Assembly (NCBI RefSeq): GCF_001039265.1
Contig: NZ_LFEK01000052.1
Location: 17,592-26,569, forward strand
Reading direction: 5' to 3'
Source of the DNA: Synechococcus sp. GFB01
GTDB lineage: Bacteria; Cyanobacteriota; Cyanobacteriia; PCC-6307; Cyanobiaceae
Length of the DNA stretch: 8,978 nt
The translations under genes and the position numbers were made by a program. This document shows positions 1 through 6,681 of the stretch, in pieces. Each line of letters opens with the position of its first letter. Within the stretch, counting starts at the first letter, position 1. The notes beneath the pieces were generated by a model that was given only the letters and a program-made list of their open reading frames with translations, ran no database searches and had not been told where the DNA came from.

Positions 1-907
1 CCTGAGCTCCTTCGATCAGCCGGCGCAGCCGGCCGAACTGGGCGTCATTCACGATCGATCCCAGGTCGGGGGATCGGAGGGGATCGTCGCCATGGAAGCG
101 CCGGATCTGCTCGGTCATGGCGGTCACCAGCGGCTCCCGCAGCGGCTCCTCCACCAGCAGATGATCGGGTGCGATGCAGGTCTGGCCAGCGTTGAGGCTC
201 TTGCCCCACACCAGCCGCCGTGCGGTGGTGGCCAGGGGAGCGTCGGCGAGCACGATGGCCGGGCTCTTGCCGCCCAGTTCGAGGGTCACCGGGGTGAGGT
301 GCCGGGCTGCGGCGGCCATCACCAGCCGGCCCACCCGCCCGCCGCCGGTGAAGAAGATGTGATCGAAGTGCTCCTCGAGGAGTTCGGCGGCCACTGCCCC
401 ATCGCCGCAGACCACCTGCACCACCTCCGGCTCGAACGCCGCTGGGATCAGCCGGGCGATCAGCGCGGCGGTGTGCGGGGCGTGTTCGGAGGGCTTCAGC
501 ACGGCTGCGTTGCCGGCGGCCAGGGCGCTCACCAGCGGATGGAGGCACAGCTGGAAGGGGTAGTTCCAGGGACCGATGATCAGCACGCAGCCCAGGGGCT
601 CGGCCTGCACCCAGGCCCGCGCCGGGCTCAGGGCAAGCGAGACGCCCACCCGGCGCGGCGCCATCCAGCGGCGCAGCTGCCGGCGGGTGAGGGCGATCTC
701 CTGCCGCACGGCCACCAGCTCGAAATGGGCCTCCAGGGGCGGTTTCCCCAGGTCCATGCCCAAGGCTTCGATCACCTCCTGCTCGTGCTCCGCCAGCAGG
801 CGTTCCAGGCGCTCCAGTTGCTGCAGCCGCCAGCGCAGAGGGCGGGTGTGGCCCTCGTTCACCGGCTGGCGCATCAGCGCGACCGAGGGCTCGAGCGGCA
901 TGGGCAT
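1..907 (-). CDS. Aldehyde dehydrogenase, class-3-like (C-terminus beyond left edge)
   Basis: NAD(P)-dependent oxidation of an aldehyde to its carboxylate, probably of fatty or membrane-lipid-derived aldehydes if it behaves like other class-3 (ALDH3) enzymes. I translated the minus strand from the ATG at 907 and the frame stays open to the window edge (302 residues of an expected 450 or so). Visible motifs: GPWNYPF at 112-118 (cofactor-binding region), the family's glycine motif as FTGGGRVG at 186-193, ELGGKSP at 210-216 with the general-base Glu210, and GQTCIAPD at 241-248 with the catalytic Cys244. HLTPVTLELGGKSP and GQTCxAPD are typical of the ALDH3 branch. A second ATG at 901 is equally possible; further upstream the frame has no ATG for at least 75 bases. 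No frameshift is seen. It lies 94 bases downstream of the tRNA-Thr gene on the same strand. The physiological substrate cannot be read from sequence. Confidence 0.93.
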   Translation of the reverse strand, partial: MPMPLEPSVALMRQPVNEGHTRPLRWRLQQLERLERLLAEHEQEVIEALGMDLGKPPLEAHFELVAVRQEIALTRRQLRRWMAPRRVGVSLALSPARAWVQAEPLGCVLIIGPWNYPFQLCLHPLVSALAAGNAAVLKPSEHAPHTAALIARLIPAAFEPEVVQVVCGDGAVAAELLEEHFDHIFFTGGGRVGRLVMAAAARHLTPVTLELGGKSPAIVLADAPLATTARRLVWGKSLNAGQTCIAPDHLLVEEPLREPLVTAMTEQIRRFHGDDPLRSPDLGSIVNDAQFGRLRRLIEGAQ

Positions 908-964
908 GGGCTGGTTCCGCTGCGGGTGATGCTGCAGGTGCGGCGGATCGTGTCGGCGGCGTTG

Positions 965-981
965 AGCCCTGGCGAAGGGCT
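965..981 (-). terminator. Possible stem-loop downstream of the tRNA genes
   Basis: AGCCCT, loop GGCGA, AGGGCT forms a perfect 6-bp stem with a 5-base loop, 20 bases past the 3' end of tRNA-Thr in the direction of transcription. No T-tract follows on the minus strand, so it is not a standard intrinsic terminator. It could be a processing or attenuation hairpin between the tRNA pair and the aldehyde dehydrogenase gene. Confidence 0.3.
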
Positions 982-1001
982 GAGCCTTCACCAGAAGCGG
1001 A

Positions 1002-1073
<72 letters not shown>

Positions 1074-1083
1074 ATGTGGAAGG

Positions 1084-1165
1084 TGGGCCGGGTTGGATTT
1101 GAACCAACGTAGGCAGAGCCAGCGGATTTACAGTCCGCCCCCATTAACCACTCGGGCACCGACCC
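1084..1165 (-). tRNA. trnY: tRNA-Tyr (anticodon GTA)
   Basis: The reverse complement gives an 82-base class II tRNA. The acceptor stem GGGTCGG/CCGGCCC has one T-G pair, the anticodon stem GCGGA/TCCGC closes a CTGTAAA loop with anticodon GTA, a long variable arm follows as expected for bacterial tRNA-Tyr, and the T arm has GTTGG/CCAAC around TTCAAAT. The discriminator is A and CCA is not encoded. A36-A37-A38 in the loop is the recognition pattern for isopentenylation of A37 by MiaA, so this tRNA is a likely final substrate of the miaE product encoded about 530 bases away. Confidence 0.97.
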
Positions 1166-1180
1166 GAACCACACCCCCAG

Positions 1181-1186
1181 ACGTTA
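1181..1186 (-). promoter_or_regulatory. Candidate -10 box for the tRNA-Tyr-tRNA-Thr transcript
   Basis: On the minus strand TAACGT fits a TAnnnT -10 hexamer and ends 15 bases before the first base of tRNA-Tyr. I cannot find a good -35 box 16-18 bases upstream, so this is only a suggestion from position and sequence. It sits in the 94-base gap shared with aroQ, which is read the other way. Confidence 0.3.
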
Positions 1187-1219
1187 CCAGCCGGTGGGTC
1201 CGGCCCTAGCTCCGCTCCC

Positions 1220-1225
1220 TACGAT
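1220..1225 (+). promoter_or_regulatory. Candidate -10 box for aroQ-miaE
   Basis: TACGAT fits TAnnnT and would start transcription near 1232, just upstream of the preferred aroQ ATG at 1260 but essentially at the alternative GTG at 1233. No clear -35 element is visible. If this is the real promoter, it argues for the ATG at 1260 as the aroQ start. Confidence 0.25.
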
Positions 1226-1259
1226 CGCGCCAGTGGAGTCCGGGTCGCCGGCGCCCCCG

Positions 1260-1700
1260 ATGCGCGTGCTGCTGCTCAACGGCCCCAACCTGAATCTGCT
1301 CGGCCTGCGGGAGCCGGGTCTCTACGGCGCCCGCACCCTGGCGGCGATCGAGGCCGACCTGGAGCGCCAGGCCTCGGATCAGGGGGTGGAGCTGGAGTGC
1401 TTCCAGAGCAACCATGAAGGGGCGCTGGTGGATCGCATCCATCAGGCCCGCGGCAGCATCGACGGCATCCTGATCAATGCCGGAGCCCTGACCCACACGT
1501 CGATCGCCCTGCGCGACGCCCTGCTGGGGGTGGCGATCCCCTTCGTGGAGCTGCACCTGAGCAACGTGCATGCCCGAGAGCCGTTCCGTCACCACTCCTA
1601 TCTGGCCGACCGGGCGATCGGGGTGATCAGCGGTTTCGGGGCCGGCAGTTACGGTCTGGCGCTCGAGGGTCTGCTGACCTATCTGCGCAGTCGCCCGTGA
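1260..1700 (+). CDS. aroQ: 3-dehydroquinate dehydratase, type II
   Basis: Converts 3-dehydroquinate to 3-dehydroshikimate in the cytoplasm, third step of the shikimate pathway to aromatic amino acids, tetrahydrofolate and quinones. The 146-residue length is typical of the dodecameric type II enzymes. The first strand carries [12 protein letters not shown]. By alignment from memory to the mycobacterial enzyme, the active-site residues all appear with constant spacing: Asn10, Arg17, Tyr22 (catalytic, in LYG), Asn73 ([10 protein letters not shown]), His99 (ELHLSN) and Arg106. I chose the ATG at 1260 because family members begin just before this LLLNGPN strand; in-frame GTG codons at 1233 and 1194 would add unconserved, proline-rich residues. 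Its stop overlaps the miaE start (GTGA), which indicates translational coupling. The upstream 94 bases are shared with the divergent tRNA pair. Confidence 0.95.
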   Translation: MRVLLLNGPNLNLLGLREPGLYGARTLAAIEADLERQASDQGVELECFQSNHEGALVDRIHQARGSIDGILINAGALTHTSIALRDALLGVAIPFVELHLSNVHAREPFRHHSYLADRAIGVISGFGAGSYGLALEGLLTYLRSRP

Positions 1701-2374
1701 ACGACGCGCCCACCCGCATCAAGTGGCTCGCAACCCCCACCCGGGCCGGCTGGCTGGAGCAGGCGATCGCTCAGCCGGAGCTGCTGCTGATCGACCACGC
1801 CCACTGCGAGCGCAAGGCCGCCGGCGTGGCGCTGCAGCTGATGTTCCGCTATCCCGGCGATGCGGCGCTGGCTGAGCAGCTCAGTCCCCTGGCCCGCGAG
1901 GAGCTGGAGCACTTCGAGCTCGTGCTGGCGCTGCTGGCTCGCCGCGGTATCCCCCTGCGCCCCCTGGCGGCTTCGCCCTACGGCAGCGAGCTGGCCAGGG
2001 CGGTGCGGCGCGAGGAGCCCTGGCGCCAGCTCGATTCCTTCCTCGTGGCCGGGTTGATCGAGGCCCGCAGCCACGAGCGCATGGCGCTGCTGGCCGCCCA
2101 TCTCCCGGATCCCGAGCTGCGGGAGCTCTATGCGGCTCTGCTGGCCAGCGAGGCCCGCCACTTCGGCCTCTACTGGCTGCTGTGCGAGCAGCGCTGGCCG
2201 CGGGCTGTGGTGGTGGAGCGCCTGGAGCACCTGGCCGGGGTGGAAGCGGTGGCTCTCACCGGCGCGGTGCTGCCCGATCGCAGCGTGCGGTTCCATTCCG
2301 CCGGCAACCCGGACGGCACCGGCACGGGCACCGCTCAGGTGGGCGCGGCCAGCAGCTGCTCCAGCCGTGGGTAG
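1697..2374 (+). CDS. miaE: tRNA-(ms2io6A37) hydroxylase, MiaE family
   Basis: Uses O2 and a carboxylate-bridged diiron centre to hydroxylate the isopentenyl group of ms2i6A at position 37 of tRNAs that read codons beginning with U. The 225-residue protein shows ferritin-like diiron ligands: Glu38 (in HCERKAAG), Glu69-x-x-His72 (EELEH), Glu122 (IEARSHER) and Glu152-x-x-His155 (SEARHF). The start is a GTG in a four-base overlap with the aroQ stop; no better start lies near the conserved N-terminus (KWLATPT). The last 25 or so residues are Gly/Thr/Ser-rich, look unconserved, and their final 40 bases overlap the end of mtnD on the other strand, so the tail probably reflects a displaced stop codon. 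Family assignment is firm; the exact tRNA set is inferred. Confidence 0.92.
   Translation: MNDAPTRIKWLATPTRAGWLEQAIAQPELLLIDHAHCERKAAGVALQLMFRYPGDAALAEQLSPLAREELEHFELVLALLARRGIPLRPLAASPYGSELARAVRREEPWRQLDSFLVAGLIEARSHERMALLAAHLPDPELRELYAALLASEARHFGLYWLLCEQRWPRAVVVERLEHLAGVEAVALTGAVLPDRSVRFHSAGNPDGTGTGTAQVGAASSCSSRG
1763..1770. repeat. HIP1 octamer
   Basis: Exact GCGATCGC palindrome inside miaE. HIP1 is strongly over-represented in many cyanobacterial genomes and supports the taxonomic call. Confidence 0.8.
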
Positions 2375-2919
2375 TGCTCGGCGATCGGATCTCCCGTGAA
2401 CCGTGCCACCCACCCATCGGGGTTGTTGAAGAAGCGCAGGGCGCAGAAGCGGGGTTCGGGGCCCATGTCGAACCAGTGCCGGGTGCCGGCCGGCACGGCG
2501 ATCCAGTCGCCCGCTTCGCAGAGCACCTGCAGCACCGCCTCGCCGATGTGGAGGCAGAACAGCCCCTGCCCTTCCACGAAGAAGCGCACCTCGTCTTCGC
2601 TGTGGGTGTGCTCGGCCAGGAATTTGCGGCGCAGCGCTTCGCGCTCGGGGTGATCGGGGGCCATCCGGATGGCATCCACCGTGGGATAAGCGCCGCCGGC
2701 CTGCACGCGGGCCACCTCGTCGCCGTAGGCGGCCAGGATCTGCTCCTGGCTGGCGCCCTCGCCCAGCCGGGCCCGCGCGGGCCAGCGCTGGAAGGCGATG
2801 CCATGGCCGGCCAGCTCCCGCTCGATCAGGGCGGGGTCGCTGGTGACCAGCTCGGGCAGGCGATGCCCCGGGGCTGCGGGGATGCTGGCATCGTGCCGGT
2901 AGAGGGCGAGCAGGCTCAT
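2335..2919 (-). CDS. mtnD: Acireductone dioxygenase (methionine salvage)
   Basis: Cleaves the acireductone 1,2-dihydroxy-3-keto-5-methylthiopentene with O2. The Fe form gives the keto acid precursor of methionine; the Ni form gives an off-pathway product. The 194-residue protein is a single cupin. The metal ligands are plain: His104, His106 and Glu110 in HTHSEDEVRFFVEG, and His148 in AGTRHWFDMG. These have the same spacing as the Klebsiella enzyme (96, 98, 102, 140, from memory). I chose the ATG at 2919, giving the usual MSLLALYRHD-type beginning; the frame is open 42 codons further upstream but that part is unconserved and lies inside cobI. It is divergent from cobI and convergent with miaE, with a 40-base overlap at the 3' ends. 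No other methionine-salvage gene is in the window. Confidence 0.95.
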   Translation of the reverse strand: MSLLALYRHDASIPAAPGHRLPELVTSDPALIERELAGHGIAFQRWPARARLGEGASQEQILAAYGDEVARVQAGGAYPTVDAIRMAPDHPEREALRRKFLAEHTHSEDEVRFFVEGQGLFCLHIGEAVLQVLCEAGDWIAVPAGTRHWFDMGPEPRFCALRFFNNPDGWVARFTGDPIAEHYPRLEQLLAAPT

Positions 2920-3736
2920 GGCTCGGGCGCAGCCGGGTTCCAACCTAGACATCGGGCCGGATGCCGTGTCCATTGCTGTGTCCGATGCCGCGTCGGCCGG
3001 CCTGACCCTGGTGGGCGTCGGTCCCGGCGATCCGTCGTTGCTCACCGTGGCGGCGGTGCGGGCGATCCAGGCCGCGGCGGTGGTGGCCTATCCGGTGGCG
3101 CGCGAGGGCGCCGACGGCATGGCCGCGGCGATCGCGGCGCCGTGGATCGGCGCGGCGCAACGGCGCCTGCCGCTGGTGTTCCCGATGGTGGCCGAGGCCG
3201 AACCCCGCATCGCCGCCTGGCATGCCGCCGCCGATGCCCTGGCGGCGGAGGTGGCCTCGGGCCGGGCCGTGGTGCTCCTCTGTGAGGGGGATGTGTCGCT
3301 GTTCGCCAGCAGTGCCTATGTGCTGCTGGCCCTGCGTCAGCGTCACCCGGCCTGTCCGCTGCGCCTGATCCCCGGCGTGCCGGCGGTGTGCGCGGCGGCG
3401 GCGGCCGCATCCGGCGCCGGCACGCCGTGGCCGCTGGCCCTCCAGGGCGAGGGCCTCTGGATCGGCCCCACGCCCGACACGGAGGCGCAGCTGGGGGCGC
3501 TGCTGGAGCAGGCGGCGGCCAGCGGCACCGTGCTGGCGCTGCTCAAGCTGGGGCGGCGCTGGAGCTGGGTGCGGCCGCAGCTGGCAGCGCGGGGGCTGCT
3601 GGAGGGGGCTCTGTTCGCCCAGCGGGTGGGCTGGCCCGATCAGTGGCTGGCGCCGGCCGCGGCGGTGCCGGCGGCTGAGCAGCCCTACTTCTCGTTGCTG
3701 CTGATCCGTCAGGCCTGGCCGGCGGTGCTGCCGTAG
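2918..3736 (+). CDS. cobI: Precorrin-2 C20-methyltransferase
   Basis: Transfers a methyl group from S-adenosylmethionine to C20 of precorrin-2 (or its cobalt form), an early step of the corrin ring of cobalamin/pseudocobalamin. The protein has the tetrapyrrole methylase fold: LVGVGPGDPSLLT at 31-43 (N-terminal glycine loop), LCEGDVSLFASS at 121-132 (substrate/SAM site), PGVPA at 152-156, and KLGRRW and RVGWPDQ in the C-terminal half, as in CobI/CbiL. With the ATG at 2918 it has 272 residues and a 28-residue leader; relatives begin close to the glycine loop, so the GTG codons at 2966 (256 residues) or 2978 (252) are good alternatives that would also leave room for a promoter. The 3' end overlaps the convergent dus gene by 28 bases. 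The function call is firm; the start is not. Confidence 0.93.
   Translation: MARAQPGSNLDIGPDAVSIAVSDAASAGLTLVGVGPGDPSLLTVAAVRAIQAAAVVAYPVAREGADGMAAAIAAPWIGAAQRRLPLVFPMVAEAEPRIAAWHAAADALAAEVASGRAVVLLCEGDVSLFASSAYVLLALRQRHPACPLRLIPGVPAVCAAAAAASGAGTPWPLALQGEGLWIGPTPDTEAQLGALLEQAAASGTVLALLKLGRRWSWVRPQLAARGLLEGALFAQRVGWPDQWLAPAAAVPAAEQPYFSLLLIRQAWPAVLP
3128..3135. repeat. HIP1 octamer
   Basis: Exact GCGATCGC inside cobI. Confidence 0.8.
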
Positions 3737-4720
3737 GCGGCCTCCAGCAGCGCCAGCGCCTCGGCCGGGGTGGGGCGCGCATCAGGGCGTGACGCAGCTG
3801 CGCTGCCCCGGGGAAGCCGGTGCAGGTCCAGCTCAGGTGCTTGCGGGCGATCAGCAGGCCCTGGTCGCCCCTGGCGGCCAGCAGGGCCCGCAGCTGCTCC
3901 GCCGCCAGCGCCAGCTTCGCGGCCGGGTCTGGCGTGGGGGGAACCGGCCGGCCGCTCAGGGCCGCATCGATCTGGCCCACCAGCCAGGGGGCGCCCATCG
4001 TGCCGCGGCCCACCATCACCCCGTCGCGCCGGTGACAGCCAGGCAGCGCAGCGCATCGGCGGGCCTGGTCACATCGCCGTTGGCGATCAGGGGGATGCGC
4101 AGCGCCTGCTTCACCGCCGCGATGGCGGCCCAGTCGGCGCTGCCCTGGAAACCCTGCTCGCGGGTGCGGCCGTGCAGGGTGAGCAGCTGGGCGCCGGCGC
4201 TCTCCAGCCGGCGGCACCAGGCCACGGCTGACACGGTTGTGGTGCTGGCAGCGGAGCCGCCACCGGGCTCACCACACCAGCCCAGGCGCGTTTTCACCGT
4301 GACCGGGATCTGCACCGCCGCGGCGACCGCCTCCACGATCCGGGCCGCCAGATCGGGCTCGCGGATCAGGCCGCTGCCGCCTCCCTTGCGGGCGATCTTG
4401 CGCACCGGGCAGCCCATGTTGATGTCGATCAGGAAGGCGCCGGCCGCCTCGGCCATGGCGGCGGGCCGGTGGTCGAACAGCTGCACGCCGATCGGCCCGG
4501 GCTCATGGGCCAGCTCCTCCACCTTGATCCGGCCATGCCCCAGTTCCAGGCTGGTGGCATTCACCATCTCGGTGAACAGCAGGGCATCGGGCGCCCAGCG
4601 CCGCACCAGGCCGCGGAAGATGCGGTCGCTCACCCCCGCCAGCGGCGACTGCAGCACCCGGCAGCGCAGGCTGCGCGGGGTGCCGTTGCCCGGCAGCGTG
4701 AGGGAGGCGGCGGTGATCAT
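3709..4720 (-). CDS. dus: tRNA-dihydrouridine synthase, broken by two frameshifts
   Basis: Flavoenzyme that reduces uridine to dihydrouridine in the D-loop of tRNA with FMN and NADPH. The protein is spread over three frames. Adding one base near 4026 (GGCGCGAC to GGCGCCGAC on the coding strand, giving GADGVMVGRG) and one in the run at 3772-3775 (giving HALMRAPTPAEAL) makes one protein of 337 residues, about normal for the family. Motifs after repair: SPLAGVSDRIFR at 25-36, the catalytic Cys104 in NMGCPVRK, Lys143 in VKTRLGW, the FMN-binding HGRTREQGF at 183-191, ANGDV at 213-217, GVMVGRGTMGAPW at 234-246 and TGFPGA at 301-306. The ATG at 4720 has an AGGA seven bases upstream. A short Gly/Ser/Thr-rich insert follows GWCG near 150. 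It resembles DusB-type more than DusA, but I do not assign the subclass. It diverges from the DUF1823 gene with 28 bases between starts. Confidence 0.88.
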
Positions 4721-4748
4721 GGTGTCCTGATTGTGAGGCTCCAGGTCG

Positions 4749-5228
4749 ATGGCTTCCGCCCAGGCCGCCGCCACGCCCCATCCCTTCCCCCTGAGCCGGC
4801 CGCTGCTGGAGGCGGTGCTGGCCGACCGCGTCAGCGACCGCTTCGTGTGCGAGCTGATCTGGCCGCGCCTGGGCTACGCGCCCGATGGCTCCGGCACCTG
4901 GAGCGCGGGCCCGGCCACGAGCGCGGCCTGGCGGGAGCCGTTCCCGATCGAGCCTCAGTTCATCGCCGAGCGGCCTGCATCGGTGGCGCTCACCCGCTCG
5001 ATCGCCAGGGAGCACAAGCAGTTGCTCAAGCAGCAGCTGGGCTTTCCGGGCTACAGGATCGGCGAGCTCTATCCGCGCCGCACCCGCCGCGCCACGGCCG
5101 TGAACTGGCTGCTGGCCCATCTGGCCGAGCGTTCTGAAGCCCTGCCCGAAACCGGCCCGCTGCCGGAGCTGCTCGATGTGCCGGCCGATCCGGTGGCCGG
5201 CCATCCGGGTGACCTGCCGATCCGCTGA
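4749..5228 (+). CDS. DUF1823-type conserved cyanobacterial protein
   Basis: Function unknown. The 159-residue soluble protein matches, from memory, the cyanobacterial/plastid-lineage DUF1823 family. The conserved-looking core comprises LADRVSDRFVCELIWPRLGY (about 24-43), FIAERPASVALTRSI (about 71-85), an EHKQLLKQQLGFPGY stretch (about 87-101) and the very basic RRTRRATAVNWLL motif (about 107-119). No signal peptide or membrane segment is seen. The basic motif could contact nucleic acid or another acidic partner, but that is a guess. The Pro/Asp-rich C-terminus looks disordered. The ATG at 4749 is the only sensible start. It is divergent from dus and 69 bases upstream of der, so it may be the first gene of the der run or a separate transcript. 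Confidence 0.85.
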   Translation: MASAQAAATPHPFPLSRPLLEAVLADRVSDRFVCELIWPRLGYAPDGSGTWSAGPATSAAWREPFPIEPQFIAERPASVALTRSIAREHKQLLKQQLGFPGYRIGELYPRRTRRATAVNWLLAHLAERSEALPETGPLPELLDVPADPVAGHPGDLPIR

Positions 5229-5236
5229 GCCGGGCC

Positions 5237-5254
5237 GTGCACTGGGTTGTGCAC
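5237..5254. repeat. Paired GTGCAC palindromes upstream of der
   Basis: GTGCAC, six bases (TGGGTT), GTGCAC. Each half is its own palindrome, so the pair is both a direct repeat with 12-base centre spacing and a potential 6-bp hairpin. It lies 8 bases past the DUF1823 stop and 43 bases before der, in the only gap between them. It could be an operator or a weak hairpin; no T-tract follows. Confidence 0.45.
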
Positions 5255-5297
5255 CGCTCTGTAGGGTCGAGACACGACAGACGTTGGAATAACTCCC

Positions 5298-6662
5298 TTG
5301 GCCTTGCCGGTCGTCGCCATCATCGGCCGCCCCAACGTGGGCAAATCCACCCTGGTCAACCGCCTCTGCCGCAGCCGCGAGGCGATCGTGCACGACGAGC
5401 CGGGCGTGACCCGCGATCGCACCTACCAGGAGGGCTTCTGGGCGGATCGCACCTTCAGGGTGGTCGATACCGGCGGCCTGGTGTTCGACGACGACAGCGA
5501 ATTCCTGCCCGAGATCCGCGAGCAGGCCAACCTGGCTCTGGCCGAGGCGTCGGTGGCGCTGGTGATCGTGGACGGCCAGCAGGGCTGCACCGCCGCCGAT
5601 GAGGCGATCGCCACCTGGCTGCGCGGCCACAACGTGCCGGTGCTGCTGGCGGTGAACAAGTGCGAGTCGCCCGAGGCGGGCCTGGCGATGGCGGCGGAGT
5701 TCTGGGGACTGGGGCTGGGGGAGCCCCACCCGATCTCGGCCATCCATGGCGCCGGCACCGGCGACCTGCTCGATCAGGTGATCAGCTTTCTGCCGCCCAG
5801 CAGCGAGGAGGAGGGCGAGGAGCCGATCCAGATGGCGATCGTGGGCCGCCCCAACGTGGGCAAGTCCAGCCTGCTCAATGCCATCTGCGGCGAGCAGAGG
5901 GCGATCGTGAGCCCGATCCGCGGCACCACCCGCGACACGATCGACACCACGGTGGAGCGGGAGAACCACACCTGGAAGATCCTCGACACCGCCGGCATCC
6001 GCCGCAAGCGCTCGGTGAACTACGGGCCGGAGTTCTTCGGCATCAACCGCAGCTTCAAGGCGATCGAGCGCAGCGATGTGTGCGTGCTGGTGATCGATGC
6101 CCTCGATGGCGTGACCGAGCAGGACCAGCGCCTGGCGGGCCGGATCGAGGAGGACGGCCGCGCCTGCGTGGTGGTGGTGAACAAGTGGGACGCCATCGAG
6201 AAGGACGCCCACACCATGCCGGCGATGGAGAAGGAACTCCGCGCCAAGCTCTATTTCCTCGACTGGGCGCCGATGCTGTTCACCTCGGCCCTCACCGGCC
6301 AGCGGGTGCAGAGCATCTTCGCCCTGGCCCTGCTGGCGGTGGAGCAGCACCGCCGCCGGGTGAGCACCGCAGTGGTGAACGAGGTGCTCACCGAGGCGCT
6401 CAGCTGGCGCACCCCGCCCACCAGCCGCGGTGGCCGCCAGGGAAAGCTCTACTACGGCACCCAGGTGGCCACCCGCCCGCCCAGCTTCACCCTGTTCGTG
6501 AACGACCCGAAGCTGTTCGGCGACACCTACCGCCGCTACATCGAGCGCCAGATCCGCGAGGGCCTGGGCTTCGAGGGCACGCCGATCAAGCTGTTCTGGC
6601 GCGGCAAGCAGCAGCGCGATGCCGAGCGTGAACTGGTTCGCCAGCAGAATCGGGGCCGCTGA
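5298..6662 (+). CDS. der: Ribosome-assembly GTPase Der (EngA)
   Basis: Essential tandem GTPase needed for late assembly of the 50S ribosomal subunit. The 454 residues hold two G domains and a C-terminal KH-like domain. First G domain: GRPNVGKST at 10-18, DTGG at 57-60 and NKCE at 120-123. Second: GRPNVGKSS at 183-191, DTAG at 230-233 and NKWD at 295-298. The KH-like part includes [10 protein letters not shown] and ends in a basic tail. The start is a TTG, giving [17 protein letters not shown] as in relatives; a GGAA eight bases upstream may be the ribosome site, and no ATG or GTG lies suitably close. The EcfT-like gene follows after 19 bases and pipX after that. In Synechococcus elongatus, from memory, EngA has been linked to PipX by conserved gene order and by interaction tests, which fits this neighbourhood. 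The gene is intact. Confidence 0.97.
   Translation: MALPVVAIIGRPNVGKSTLVNRLCRSREAIVHDEPGVTRDRTYQEGFWADRTFRVVDTGGLVFDDDSEFLPEIREQANLALAEASVALVIVDGQQGCTAADEAIATWLRGHNVPVLLAVNKCESPEAGLAMAAEFWGLGLGEPHPISAIHGAGTGDLLDQVISFLPPSSEEEGEEPIQMAIVGRPNVGKSSLLNAICGEQRAIVSPIRGTTRDTIDTTVERENHTWKILDTAGIRRKRSVNYGPEFFGINRSFKAIERSDVCVLVIDALDGVTEQDQRLAGRIEEDGRACVVVVNKWDAIEKDAHTMPAMEKELRAKLYFLDWAPMLFTSALTGQRVQSIFALALLAVEQHRRRVSTAVVNEVLTEALSWRTPPTSRGGRQGKLYYGTQVATRPPSFTLFVNDPKLFGDTYRRYIERQIREGLGFEGTPIKLFWRGKQQRDAERELVRQQNRGR
5604..5611. repeat. HIP1 octamer
   Basis: Exact GCGATCGC inside der; the flanking bases extend it to GGCGATCGCC, the full HIP1 decamer-type form. Confidence 0.8.
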
Positions 6663-6681
6663 AGCGGCGCTGCCGGCCTGA

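Noticed and set aside
2182..3285. A 367-codon plus-strand frame spanning miaE, mtnD and cobI
   Set aside because: It is a shadow of three genes with clear active-site motifs and becomes Gly/Arg-rich and repetitive.
3789..4730. A 313-codon plus-strand frame antisense to dus
   Set aside because: It has no recognisable domain and its composition is that of an antisense shadow. The dus motifs on the other strand are decisive.
5247..5267. TTGTGC...TAGGGT as a standard promoter for der
   Set aside because: The spacing between the hexamers is only 9 bases, far too short for sigma-70-type recognition. Only the -10-like part might be real.
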